DNA of 64,000 nucleotides from Mansonella perstans. Lineage: Eukaryota; Nematoda; Chromadorea; Rhabditida; Onchocercidae. The position numbers and the translations under genes were made by a program. Location: the NCBI GenBank assembly GCA_037074765.1, contig JBAMDO010000034.1, positions 124,001 through 188,000 of the forward strand, written 5' to 3'. The number at the start of each line of letters is the position of its first letter. The stretch's first letter is position 1. Positions 14,501 through 27,882 of this stretch are shown one piece after another. Under the pieces are notes generated by a model. It ran no database searches, had not been told where the DNA came from, and saw nothing but the letters and a program-made list of their open reading frames with translations.

Positions 14501-15130
14501 TTTCAATATTCATACCATTTCAAAGTTATGAGATGTGTTGGAGAATTTAAAAGTTACTGGAGTCACAATTTTGAGAAATGCGCAGATGGTGAAGCATAAG
14601 ATTGCATATCAGTTAAGCTGGGTACAGAAAATACTTCCAGAGCTTCCCTCGGAGAAGAAAATGAAAACAGATGTACTGACTCCAAGCAGAAGAAGTTATA
14701 CTTCCAACAATCAAACAAAAACCTGATGTAATTATGATATAAAGATAACAACAATTGATTAAAAACCAGACCATTTTTTTTTTTCAATCTTGGTTTTGTG
14801 AGGTTCTTGTCTTAGTTACAATCTTAAACGTACTCAAACAAACAGTTTGAGAATTTCTAATGGAATTGAGCTATAGCTTATTCTACTTTTCGATCAAAAT
14901 TGTGTATTTCTAAAATGGTTACACTCTTTTCTCACTTTTCTCAACTGATTACAAATCACACCAAATCTGCAGAACGGCCATTTACCATTACAGTCATTGT
15001 TTCCAACAATTCAAAGCAGATACTCTTAAAACTGATTCAAAATTTCCGAAAACTTACTCATCGGTGCCATTTGAGGAATTTGGACGCCATAAGCTGGAAT
15101 CATACCAGGAAATCGTGGTGGTACAGCCAT
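5501..15130 (-). CDS. RBM25: RNA-binding protein 25 (RRM-RS-PWI splicing factor), complete, 17 exons
   Basis: Nuclear splicing regulator of the RBM25/Snu71 family, associated with U1 snRNP and alternative splicing. Exons: 15130-15058, 13395-13304, 13194-13108, 12794-12639, 12370-12178, 11999-11950, 11820-11776, 8308-8190, 7941-7810, 7738-7681, 7495-7302, 7047-6876, 6794-6599, 6397-6171, 6078-5938, 5851-5723, 5596-5501. They sum to 2160 nt, giving 719 aa (human about 843). The Pro/Met/Ala-rich N-terminus is followed by an RRM at about 58-138 (RNP2-like TTVFVGNI, RNP1-like FQAFGFCEF). A short RS region and a Glu/Arg-rich coiled stretch follow (HKWEARERR, FLEDYDDERMDQKYY). The PWI domain fills the last ~115 residues (ELFAYP-like DLFAFPINW, then KPWVSKKI, YIGEEEASLVDFV, VVKMWRLLIYE). 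The intron after exon 9 begins with GC. Intron 7 is 3.5 kb and intron 1 is 1.7 kb. An acceptor CTTCAG lies 24 nt before the ATG. The gene is divergent from KRR1. Confidence 0.95.
10474..10572. repeat. 33-bp tandem repeat with a 14-bp palindrome, 3 copies
   Basis: Units start at 10474, 10507 and 10540, each beginning CTCAGCGAAA. Copies 2 and 3 contain the perfect palindrome CGAAACATGTTTCG; copy 1 has one change (AAATATG). The array lies in RBM25 intron 7. Confidence 0.85.
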
Positions 15131-15731
15131 TGCAATACAAAACTAGTATAGTTCCTGAAGAAAAGGAATGATATTTTATAATCAAAGTTCAAAGTGTTTT
15201 CAATTTCCTGCTATTTGCGAGAAGAGAATACGATACGAGAAAGATGACCCTTCATAAGAAATGATAACAAACGAAGTACAACGAAATCCCAGAAACTACC
15301 GCGAACAAACGGAATACAACGAAATCCCAGAAATTACCGCGAACAAACGGAGTACAACGAAATCCCAGAAATTACCGCGAACAAACGGAGTACAACAAAA
15401 TCCCAGAAATTACTGCGAACAAACGGAGTACAACGAAATCCCAGAAACCACCGCTCTCAAATCAGTACTGGAAATTTTGGTTGCAAACGAATTGTGCGAC
15501 CTTTCAGAACTCGTTATACTACGCTTTCTGAAATGCACAGCGACAATATGCAATTATTTAATGAAATCTTTGAAAAGTTGGGATTTTTTTTTGTGACTAA
15601 GCCTATTAGATTCCAGTGCTTCAGGGAATATTTTCACATGTGAAGATCGTAAATAATAGCTTTTAGAATCACTGATATTATCTCTATTGTTCTTTAATCT
15701 TTGCCGAATTTCAGCATCTTTCCAGAATCTC
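15131..15731. promoter_or_regulatory. Divergent RBM25/KRR1 intergenic region
   Basis: Some 600 bp separate the two start codons of head-to-head genes, so both promoters must be here or very close. About a third of it is the 38-bp minisatellite at 15279-15454. The KRR1 side ends with a TTTCAG acceptor at 15709-15714. The RBM25 side has CTTCAG (AG at 15155-15156) and TACTAG (AG at 15143-15144) acceptors. No TATA box stands out. Confidence 0.6.
15279..15454. repeat. 38-bp tandem repeat, about 4.6 copies
   Basis: Units start at 15279, 15317, 15355, 15393 and 15431, each beginning CAACGAAATCCCAGAAA. Copies differ by only a few substitutions. Because 38 is not a multiple of 3, the array creates a spurious plus-strand open frame (15261-15596). 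It lies between the divergent KRR1 and RBM25 starts. Confidence 0.95.
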
Positions 15732-17946
<2,215 letters not shown>

Positions 17947-20900
17947 TAACTTCTTATAAATTTGTTTACCATCTTGAGAGTTTGATTTATTGATATCCGT
18001 ATTTTTCTTTAAATGAGATTTTGCTTTTAGCATCTTTGTTTTAGTTTAATGACACCTTTTATCTTTTGTCTGTCATTCTCTGAAATTTGAGGTTTATTCA
18101 GATATTTTGTTTCTTAAAAGCAGCTTTTGGCTTATTCGGTAAACTTGTACTGCTCTGTTTACTTTTAACATAACTGAAAAGAATGATGTCAGCAACTGTT
18201 GCAAATGTCCAGAGCGCATCGGGAATATAGATTAGTGGATTAATATGCATGTGTAAGCTCGTTAAGAGTCTTGTAAGTCTCATTAAGCATGGCAATTTCC
18301 TTTGATCTTTCTCATTTTATTTCACTCATATTTCCAGAATTAACGCTAATTTTAGTTCAAGAAATTACTTCTTTTCTGTGCCATGCAATTATCCTCCAAA
18401 CGAGACATGCATGCTATCTGTTGAAGGATTATTTTAATTGTTTCTCAGGGTGCAAGAATTTCGTAGAATTGTGCACCAAATCTATCATGTTTCTGATTCT
18501 TAACAGGATGTTTTTCGATATTAGAGCATTAAGCAAAAATTTATAAAGCGATGTGCTTTTTTCACTTTCTGAAAATATAGCTTCATGCTAGTATTTTTAT
18601 ATTTGCTGGTTGTAATGTAATCGCTATGGCTGTGTGTTGTATGCAGTCTAATTATTAATTTTTCTACTCATTTGTCAATTTCATTTGGCAGCGTTTGCAC
18701 GCTTAAATTGTTAGAATTGAATTCCTTTGCATTTGACAGATTTTTAATAATTGTTTGAGCAAGTGATATTTTAGACAAAATATAAAAGAATTCAAGTGTA
18801 GTATGAAGGGCTCTGAAATCTTAACATTTTTTCAATGCAATTTCTTCTTTGTCTCCTTTCACCCCTCCACATTATCTTTATCCGCTGCGTTACTTTATCT
18901 TTATCCGAAATCTGTTTTGGAAATAAGGTTAAACAATTAAAATAATAAGTGATATTTTCGATTAGCAGTGATTTGAAAATTATATATCTTAAAATTAAAA
19001 TTAAAATGACAAATAGTAACTTGGAAGATTTTGAAATTCGACATTAAATTCTTTGATTATATAAAAGATGGTCTGGAGTGGGATGAGTTTTCGATATCCA
19101 AGTTAACGCAGGGGTAGATTGCTGGTTCTCGGGCTGTCAGTTTCCTACTTTAAAAAAAAATTTTTGTAAACCAATGACTGCAATGTAGCAATCTTCAATA
19201 GCGTGACATGTGCTTCATTTAACAAATTTTTTGTTGTAAATTCAGTTTATGTTTTCAAATAAATATTTCTATAATTACCGAAGATTCTTAGGATTGTAAG
19301 TTCTCTATAATTTTCATCTTTGTCCGAAACAGTTTTGCAAAAAGGGTGAGGAAGAGAGTAAGAAGAAGGCGTGCTTTTTCTTCTTTTACAGGAATTCAAT
19401 TTAGAAGCACATTTAATAGTCTGAAAGTAAGAGAGAGCAAGAATTAAATTGTCAGAAATTATTAGTGCTGAGAGGAAACCATTGCAAGAACAGATGTTAT
19501 AGCTTTCAATGTATACAACGTTCTGCTTTGTGCTTAATTTACATTTTGACTTCATCTGAAATTGATATAACTTTCCTGAGATCTGTTCAAATGTCATTGA
19601 TAAAAAGTGTCATCCCGTAACAATAAACATTGAAATAATGCAATTCATGACTGAAAAAAGGTTTGATATTTGATATGTCAAAATAAATGTAATGTGAAAG
19701 TGAAAAGTTGAGCAGCTTATACAGATCAGTTCTTGGCTTAACTTGGGATGATATGGTGTAAGGGAACTTCATTTTATTTACCGTTTCAGAATTTAGGAGT
19801 GTATCACAATAAGCGATGTTTTCGATTTTAGATTCCGCTCAATTTTATATTGGATACATATATATATACAATGTAGGGGGCAGAAATATATATGTATGTA
19901 TTTTATATTGGAGCATTCTCGAATTTCTGTTGAGTTTTCTTTTTTTTTTTAATTTTCCATATTTATTCTAATCTTTACAAAAAAAAAACATTTCACAAAT
20001 AACACTAAGATAATGTCAACAGTTATCCACAGACATTGTGACTCTTTCATTCTTGAATTATTTAGTAATTTTGGTTGATTGGTAGCTGAAAAGCTAAATT
20101 CCGCGTCGTTTGTCAGCTATAGATATATTACTTGTAATATGTACTCACACAATATTATTAAATCACAATAGTAAGAAGAAAAAAGTATTTATGAAGAAGC
20201 AATGAATCGATAGCAGTAACAAGAATGAAAAACATAAACAAACAGTTTGATCAATTTTAACTAATAAATCCTTACTGTTTCTTTCGGTGATAAATAATTG
20301 TCGCTTTGTTGATAATAAAAGTGATCTTTCGTCCAGCTGCAGCAATGCTGAAATAAGAATTGAGGAAAGAAAGGACATAATGTAACTGCTGATCGAAGTG
20401 GTAGTGGGTAATTTCTTGATAGAAGGCAGTCCGAGAAATGTTTGATTGTAAGAAACTGACTTTTAGGATTTTGTTCCACGTCTGTATGTCCAGGCAGAAT
20501 TTTGGTTAGCTTTCTTTGGTCATTTTGACGTTAAGCTGATACACCGCAACCTCATTCGGTTTGTTATGAAGTTCTACTTACAAAATGCTAATTAGTAAAA
20601 CGTTTAAATGAATGCAAAAATTAGAAGGAATTAAAGAATGGAAGTGAATGGTAATACATCCTAATTCCCCTCAAAGATTTGTTGGAATGATTTAGGTTTC
20701 AATCTAGTTTATTTTTTATGTAATTTACATTAATTCATGTTTTAACATTAACTGAGAAATTCTACAATGACCAATTATTCAAAATATTTTAAAATTTGTC
20801 ACCTTCCCTTAAATTCTCTCCTTGTCATTTCTGGTGATTTTTTTTTTGGGGCTCTTTTGTTCCAGTTGTGATGAACGGTTTTGGCACTTACCAATTTTTT

Positions 20901-23900
20901 TTTTTGGGCCTTCATTTCAAACAGTCAATGTCACTTGACTCTGACAGTGGAATGATGTTCTACGGCATGTCAACTAGATTGTAGCATCTTCAGTCATTAA
21001 TTTACGCAAAAGATAATCATATGCAAATGATAAAATTAAATTTGAGTTTTGGAAATAGTTTGGAATATATCAGAGAATCTGATCTGAGCAGTTCAAAAAA
21101 TGTGAAATGTTAGTGATTGAACGATATTGGAGGTAAAAAAGTAAGTGTTTTGTTAGTTTTAAATAATTGCCGAGAAAGTTAAAGACAACTAAATTTACGG
21201 AAGTGGTTTTAGAAGTTTTAGAAGTGTTTCAGAAATAAATTTAGAAGTGGTTTTGTTCGAACTGGAAATTGATGTCTCACAATTCTGCGGAAAATATGTG
21301 ATTTGGATTCTTTCTTGAGAATTTACAGAATTTTGCTTGAAAAGAGGTTGCTTTTAACTCTTAATGAGCAACGCCAAGGACTAAAATCGTCACAACGGAA
21401 GTGTAAAGAATTAGATCAATTCTAAGAGACTTTAACTTGCTTGCTGACAGCGAACAAAATGTTTGTCAAAAAGTTGCTACTTTTCCGTCTAATTCAGTTG
21501 TATCCAGCTTCATTGAGATTTCCAAGATTTCCCGAGAGGATTCCGTAATTTTTATGATAATTTAAAAATATTTGCTGGACTAAATTTAGTGGTAAGAATT
21601 CACTGCGGCAACAGATGCAAAATTCTCTCATTACCACAACAAAGTTATATCTATGACATATGTTTCGATTTACTTATCAACTCTTATTGTTATACACTGA
21701 TTAAAATATTTTGATTCGTAAAAAGAGTGAGATGTATGCCTAAAGGGCGGTGTCTCTGCAATTAATTTGTTAGTCGATTCTCGAGCTCCTCGGCGGCGAC
21801 AATTCAAATTTTCCAATAATGAACAAACTGGTGATTAAAACGGATCGGAAGTTGTCTCTTAATTTCTTTTCACCATTAATATTGAATTACTTAATTTCAC
21901 ATTAAAAAAAATTAGGAAATGATTTAAGCTTTTAATTTGTTTTCAAATATTAACCCGTATTTGATGACATGCTACTCTTCTAAATGTTTTCTTGTGTTTT
22001 AAAAAAGAAAATGCCATGTAAATTTTACTTTCAATTAAGCCAACTATTCTACTTTCATACCTTTCAATGCAGATCTAAGGCTTCAATTCAGAATCATAGA
22101 TACTCAAAATTGTATGGCGAACAAAAAATGTACCATATTGAAATCTAATGAATAGTTACAAGGCTTATTTAAAATGACAAAAATCTATTACTGAGGAAGT
22201 ATCAAGCAATTTTATTGAGCTGATCAAAACAGAGGTTCTATATTTATTTTTTCACTTTGTCGGAAAAAGTTTAATGCGAAATTTGCTAGCTCTGTATTGG
22301 CTTAATTTCGTTGCGTAATTTTCAGAATTTATAAACTTGAGACCTTATAGTATTTTTATTTTGTCATCATGAGTATAGCGTATTTACTTATTTCTTGCTT
22401 CATTTATTTTTGAATGAAATCAAAATGGAAGTAAACATTTGTATCTGCAATCTCTTTCGCTTAGGATTCTGATATTTGACTTTTGTTAATAATTACATCA
22501 ACTTTAATCAAAAAGTATTCCTTGTTTTGAATAAATAACAATATTTTTACAAGATTTCAAAACAACTGGTAGAAATTTTTACAATGTCATTTCTTTCTTA
22601 GTCCAATTCATTTTTGCCGTTCTCAAAAAGATTACAGCACAAAAATCAAATTTTCAAGCTTTGAAATACCACATGAGATGAATAAAAAGTTATATAGTGA
22701 AGTTTAAACTGATTCATAATCATTGAGTCATTGTTGGGTTCAAACTTTTTCGATGACCGATCACTATCAAGTTCTAAATTTCGACTGAACAGAGATAAAG
22801 GATAATGAAATAACTATAATTATTGCTTACCTCTTAGCTCAATAATTTTCATCATTAATGTGAGTAAAACATGATGTAGTCATTTTATGAAGAAAGGAAT
22901 GAACAAATGATATGATCGAATATCTCTTTTCATCCAATGCTGAACGTAAATTGTCCCGCAGAAATGGTCATTTCTATTAAAGCTTCGAAAACCATTAACA
23001 TTGGTCAAATAAAGGAATGAAATGAAAAATGGAATGGCTATCCTTAAGTAAATTAAATTCATACTGCTACTAATTCTTTAACTTTTATGTGTTGTTTCAT
23101 GAAATGTCAAAGCATTAGTGATAAATGGATTTAGATTCAATGCATATATGCCGCTCACAATTTGCACCTTTAAAAAGAGCATTCTTATTTGATTACGATC
23201 TTTTTCTTCCTTCATTTATATATTTCATTTTTCTTTTTCTCTTTTCTTTTTGCCAAAAAATTAGATCAGGAAAATTTGCATGAAATTCATGCTCACAAGT
23301 TTTTGTAACAACGACTTTTTTCCCTTTCATCCATCATTTTAACAGCATTTAGATTTTGTTGCAAATATTTTTGATATTTATTGTTTTAGTGAAAACAATA
23401 GTATGCATACATTTTCTGAAAAAAGGCGAAAAATTTTTCATACAATGTGTATGTATATTTGATTATTTAATATTAATTACTCCTTTTAATTATCAATGTT
23501 ATTGCGATACACTCATTCATGAAACAATCTATGAATTAAAGTAAACAAATTGTTTGGGAAAAAATGAAGGTGTTTCCTATTGGAAAATGCTATTATCTAG
23601 ATGCTGATGTTTGATTTGCTTCTTTTACTATTAATGAAAATTGAATGAGAAAGACAGAATATTCATTTTCTAGAATTTACGACTTGAAATCGAACCATAC
23701 TTGAAACTCGTGCAAGGAACATTGTTAACTTATTCTGCAAGATGTAAGTTACAATCTGTAGCATACAATCATTTGCTTCCATGTTAATCGTTAAATGGTT
23801 ACTAAAGACGTTTTAATCCACTTTTTCGTCTCTTCCATTGGCTATTTTGAAAAATGATTAAAATGCTTCAAATAATTTTGAATAAGATTTACGTAAGATC

Positions 23901-24534
23901 TCCAATCTTCAAATAAAATTTATTGGAGTGATTTAAGAGATTTAGTGGAAATTTGACAAAACTAAAAGTATTTCTTTGTTTAAGCAACAAGAGTATATGA
24001 TATTGTGCTATTTAATAATTTAATGTATAAACAGATGAATAGTTTCTTGATTTCTGAGTGGCGCTCTTTTGTTTTAAAGTGTTTACTTTGAGTGCTTATT
24101 CACAGGAGAGTGGGAATATTGCTGTTTTCCTTTGATTTCATGCTACCTGCTTTATCTTATTTTTGGACTTCTTTGTTGTTGCGGAATGAACTCTTCCATT
24201 TCATTAATTTCTTACTCGTTATGGAGGAAGCCAAAAAATGTATAAGCGCGGCAGTAGTTTCTGATATTTTTACAAATTAATTCATAAAAATGAAATTTAA
24301 ATTATCCGTACGCGTTCATGTGCGTCTCAGTTTATTTAATGCAAAGCTGATTATATCATCCTCAGAAACATCGTAGAAATTTGTTTCACGTTGATTACCA
24401 ATTTTTTTTAATGCACCGATTTTTATTAGTTGTAATAATTAGATTGATGTTCCGATTCAAATCAGGAGATAGCTGAAACTTTCTTTTTAGCGCTACTGTA
24501 ACAGCGAAGTAAATCATCTACAGTGAGCCACAGA
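17947..24534. other. Intergenic desert downstream of KRR1
   Basis: About 6.6 kb of AT-rich sequence with no recognisable conserved exon on either strand. Small open frames exist. The best on the minus strand is 18098-18295, with a hydrophobic stretch and a Lys-rich tail, but none has splice or homology support. Homopolymer T runs occur near 19945, 20835 and 20900, and a TA-rich patch at 19855-19910. I found no tRNA-like B box. Confidence 0.5.
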
Positions 24535-26145
24535 ATGACAAAAGTTCATTTGTTTGCTGGCACATTGCTTTTACTTGTGGTTCTCGTCTGGTGAGATATC
24601 TTCTTTAATATTTCAATAGCTCTCAGATGAATCGCTTGAACATTTTCGAGTCCACTCGACTTTAGAAATGTTTATGATTTATTATAATAAACATACCGAA
24701 TTAAAAAAGTTACATTTTCAGAATAAAATATTAAAAAATATGTTGCGAAATCCACGTTTGTTTAAAACTTTCCAGAAATTTAGTTTAATTTTCATGCTAT
24801 ATAAGAACTATTTTTCTGCCATTTTTTTTTTAAAAAAAACTCAAACTAAAGCAATGTACCAACGGTACGATGTGCTAGACGATCAGATAAAGATTTGGAA
24901 CAATTTGTACCGTTTCTCAACAGTGATCTCAGGCTAAATTACCGAAAACGATTACACGATCATGATCTGCTCGGGAAAATCATCCCATTACCGTTAGTTT
25001 AACCTATTGGATCTATCACCTAAATTCAACTGTTACGTAGCATTGCTGGAAGATTGACAGTACGAACGAGAGTTGCTTTATTATGAAGGTATGAACGAGA
25101 ATCAACTAATAAAATACTTGGGGAAGCGGAAATATCTTAAGTTCCGAATTTGGAGAAGTTGGGAGTTTTGGAGCCCAGCAAAGTTTTTAGAAGCGACCGT
25201 AAAATAAACATTGGGATGAATATGAATATTTCTTGTTTCTATTTCAATCTGACTGCATCTTTTTGAAATGGTCAAGATTTGTAATCTGAAGCGTGGAAAA
25301 ATTGATGCGAGAGTTCCCCAATAGATATTTCTATTCCTAATATTTAAAGAAATTACCACCTAAAGAAGTGCTTTCTTTATCGGTACTGCATTTAGAGTGT
25401 CCGATCCTTTCTAGAGCTTTTTCCATGCCTCTACGACTCTGTTTTGCAACATCTGCAATAAACCTCAAAAGAAATAAAATCTGAATTGGCTATATTGGAT
25501 TTGTATTTATTTTGCTTTCCTTTGTTTTTTTTTTTTTTTTTTTTGTTTTGAAATTGGCTGTAAAGCCGAAATTTTTTGATTAAATTGATTTTTGTAGCAT
25601 ATATTTTCTGCAACCCAATTTTTTTAGGCAAGTTAGAGATCGATATTTTGAATCTTCGTACGACGATTTTGATCTACCGATGTAAATATTTGTTTTAAAT
25701 CATTATTTTATAACACTAGATATTATAATTTAAACTTTTTTATAAACTGGGATGCAATTCTGGCTAAAATATAAAAGATTTTTTGCGGGATTGTTAGGAA
25801 AGTGCAAGTATAAAATGAATTTGAGGACATCAAACAAGTTCACATTGACTGGTAAATAGCCAATTAAAAACAACGAAATAAATGACTGTTTTATGATAAG
25901 ACGGTATTTCTACAGTGGGTGTGGAAATAAAATTGGAAAAAACAGCCTGAAATTGTATTCGGCACAATTTACAACAAAAATATCATCAATAAAAGAAAGA
26001 TCCGTATGAGTTGAAATTTAAAATTTGTTTTTAATTTGACCTTGATAAAACTGATATTTACAGCGAGGAAGACAAACTTTCATCAGTAGCAGCTGATCGA
26101 TTTGTTGCATCACTAAATGGAGCAGAACGACTTAGGTATAACTGA
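24535..26145 (+). CDS. Putative secreted peptide precursor, 110 aa, 4 exons
   Basis: Not recognised as a known family. Exons 24535-24590, 24852-24992, 25628-25681 and 26064-26145 join in consistent phase (every intron is phase 2) to 333 nt, giving 110 aa with a TGA stop. Exon 1 encodes a signal-peptide core, LFAGTLLLLVVLV, and ends at a GTGAGA donor. Exon 2 continues NVPTVRCARRSDKDLEQFVP and contains dibasic sites RR (near 27-28) and RKR (near 50-52), then HDHDLLGKIIPLP. Exon 3 gives RYFESSYDDFDLP and exon 4 gives VAADRFVASLNGAERLRYN. Donors are GTGAGA, GTTAGT and GTAAAT. Acceptors are TTTTTAG and TTTACAG, plus one weaker ACTAAAG before exon 2. A CTACAG acceptor 11 nt before the ATG fits trans-splicing, and AATAAA occurs about 80 nt past the stop. 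It could be a neuropeptide-like precursor or another small secreted protein. The last exon could also splice onward at the GT at 26136. Confidence 0.5.
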
Positions 26146-27882
26146 CCTTTTCGATGAAAATCTAGACTGTAAAAATTTTATTTTTTCGTACAATTTCGAA
26201 AATCTTTTCGTACATTTGCAAAATAAAAAATACGAGAATTTTAAATATAAATTATAAAAAGGGACAATTTCAGATTCGGCTAAGACCAAAATAAAGTATT
26301 TGGAACGTCTATAAATATATCACTTGTATTCTTATATGGTGCGAAAACAAAGGATCACGTCATTCTATTTCAAATGTATTATTTTAAAATTGCCATATTG
26401 TTGTTAAATGTGTACATGCCGGCAGAAGATAAGCATATAAAAGGCTGAAATTGAAATAGAGAGGAAAAGGAGCGTCTTGCAAAGCTTTTCAAAAGCTTAT
26501 CGACTATTTTATATCAATACTTTTGTCATCGAAATTCGAAAGTCAAATAATAGCACTTTCTGCTACGAAAATTACTTTGATAAAGATAAGAAAAGAAAAT
26601 GCATCCTTTTTGCCATGCATATGTTTAATCCTAATTTAAACAAGCCATTATTCATCGTAAAAATTAAACATGTTCCCATTTCTGCATTCGGAACCAAAAT
26701 TTTAAATTTTTTAAAAATTCTCTTCAATTTTTATTCGAAACACACCAACATTGTCACTGCATGCCACATAAATTGTACTTTGTATATGCAATTTAGCATA
26801 TTCAAATAATTAATCAAACATAAAAGAGAAGGAAAATTTCGGGAAAGAATTCATAGCGTCTAAGGAAATTTACTTGTGCTTAGCAAAATTTACCGATCTA
26901 ATTGGGATTTTAAACCAGGTCATTTTATTCATTATAGAAGTCTTCAATTAACATCCAGCTCTATGAGCAATTAGTTACTTTTACAGAACTGACAGCTTTC
27001 ATTTAATGGGCAGTATAATCACACAGAAAAAAATAGGGAAAAAAAAGCCAGAAAACAAACCTCGAGCACAGAGATGGTCAAATCAAAAAATATCACATAT
27101 CAATTATATGAAATTTTATGGAGCTATCTTCATAATGTCTAAAGTGACCAGTCTTTCACAAAATACAGTTCCAATAAACGGAAACACCAGAAACTTCTAA
27201 CTTATAAAATATTTTCTATTTATATCAGTCAAGATTAAGCATGTTTTAATCCATTTATGAATGATGTGAAATAGGAATTTCAAGAATTTGAAAGCAAAAA
27301 TAGCTGACTTTATCGAGAAACACACATGCATCATTCATGCATGTATGGAGTGCTTACACGCCTACATGCGCATAATCTGATTTTCGGTGGTATCATGCTT
27401 GTGGCACGGTGTGATTCTGTTTCTTCATTAATGCTCGATCCAGACTGGAAAAAAAATTGCTCAATAATTTGGTGTTAATGAACTATCTTTGCTATACTCT
27501 CTTCTATGCATCCTTTTATAAATGCCACTTCATAATTATTTTTACATTAGATTTCTACATAGAGGTACATTAACGAAATTTTTCCTGGAAATTTCAAGTA
27601 TGGAAGATGAAAACCAATCCTTTAAAATACTGACTTTCCGAATGCATGATGAATTAAGGGGCAATGACTGGATGGCATTATGAGCCTCTCTCGATCAAGT
27701 CTATCAAGGTTAATATACGGCCTTGAACGCAATTTATGACCTGTTCACCGTCAAATCAAACTATCCTAATGTTTGACCTTTGTTCATGCTTAATTATTTA
27801 TAAAGAATTTTCAATTTATATTCATACAAGATTTATGAGATATTTTCGGTGATTAAGAAAAAGTTTTCGAAATGATTTAAAA
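26146..27882. other. Intergenic, no gene seen
   Basis: Convergent 3' flank of the secreted-peptide gene (plus) and syntenin (minus). Open frames such as 26477-26809 (plus) have no splice signals, biased low-complexity composition and no family resemblance. Short ATGCAT-rich palindromic sequence lies at 27325-27350. Confidence 0.5.

Noticed and set aside
14535..14787. Overlapping plus and minus open frames in RBM25 intron 1
   Set aside because: No conserved motif, no splice logic linking them to RBM25, and composition like the flanking intron.
15261..15596. 111-codon plus-strand open frame, and a possible CRISPR-like direct repeat array
   Set aside because: The frame exists only because of the 38-bp tandem repeat. 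Units are contiguous with no unique spacers and the genome is eukaryotic, so it is a minisatellite.
17947..24534. Search for tRNA, snRNA or SL RNA genes in the large gene desert
   Set aside because: No B-box-like GGTTCGANNCC with a matching acceptor stem and no snRNA-like conserved blocks were seen by eye. A covariance-model scan would be decisive.
26477..26809. 110-codon plus-strand open frame
   Set aside because: Phe/Lys/Asn/Ile-rich as expected for random AT-rich DNA, with no acceptor or domain pattern.
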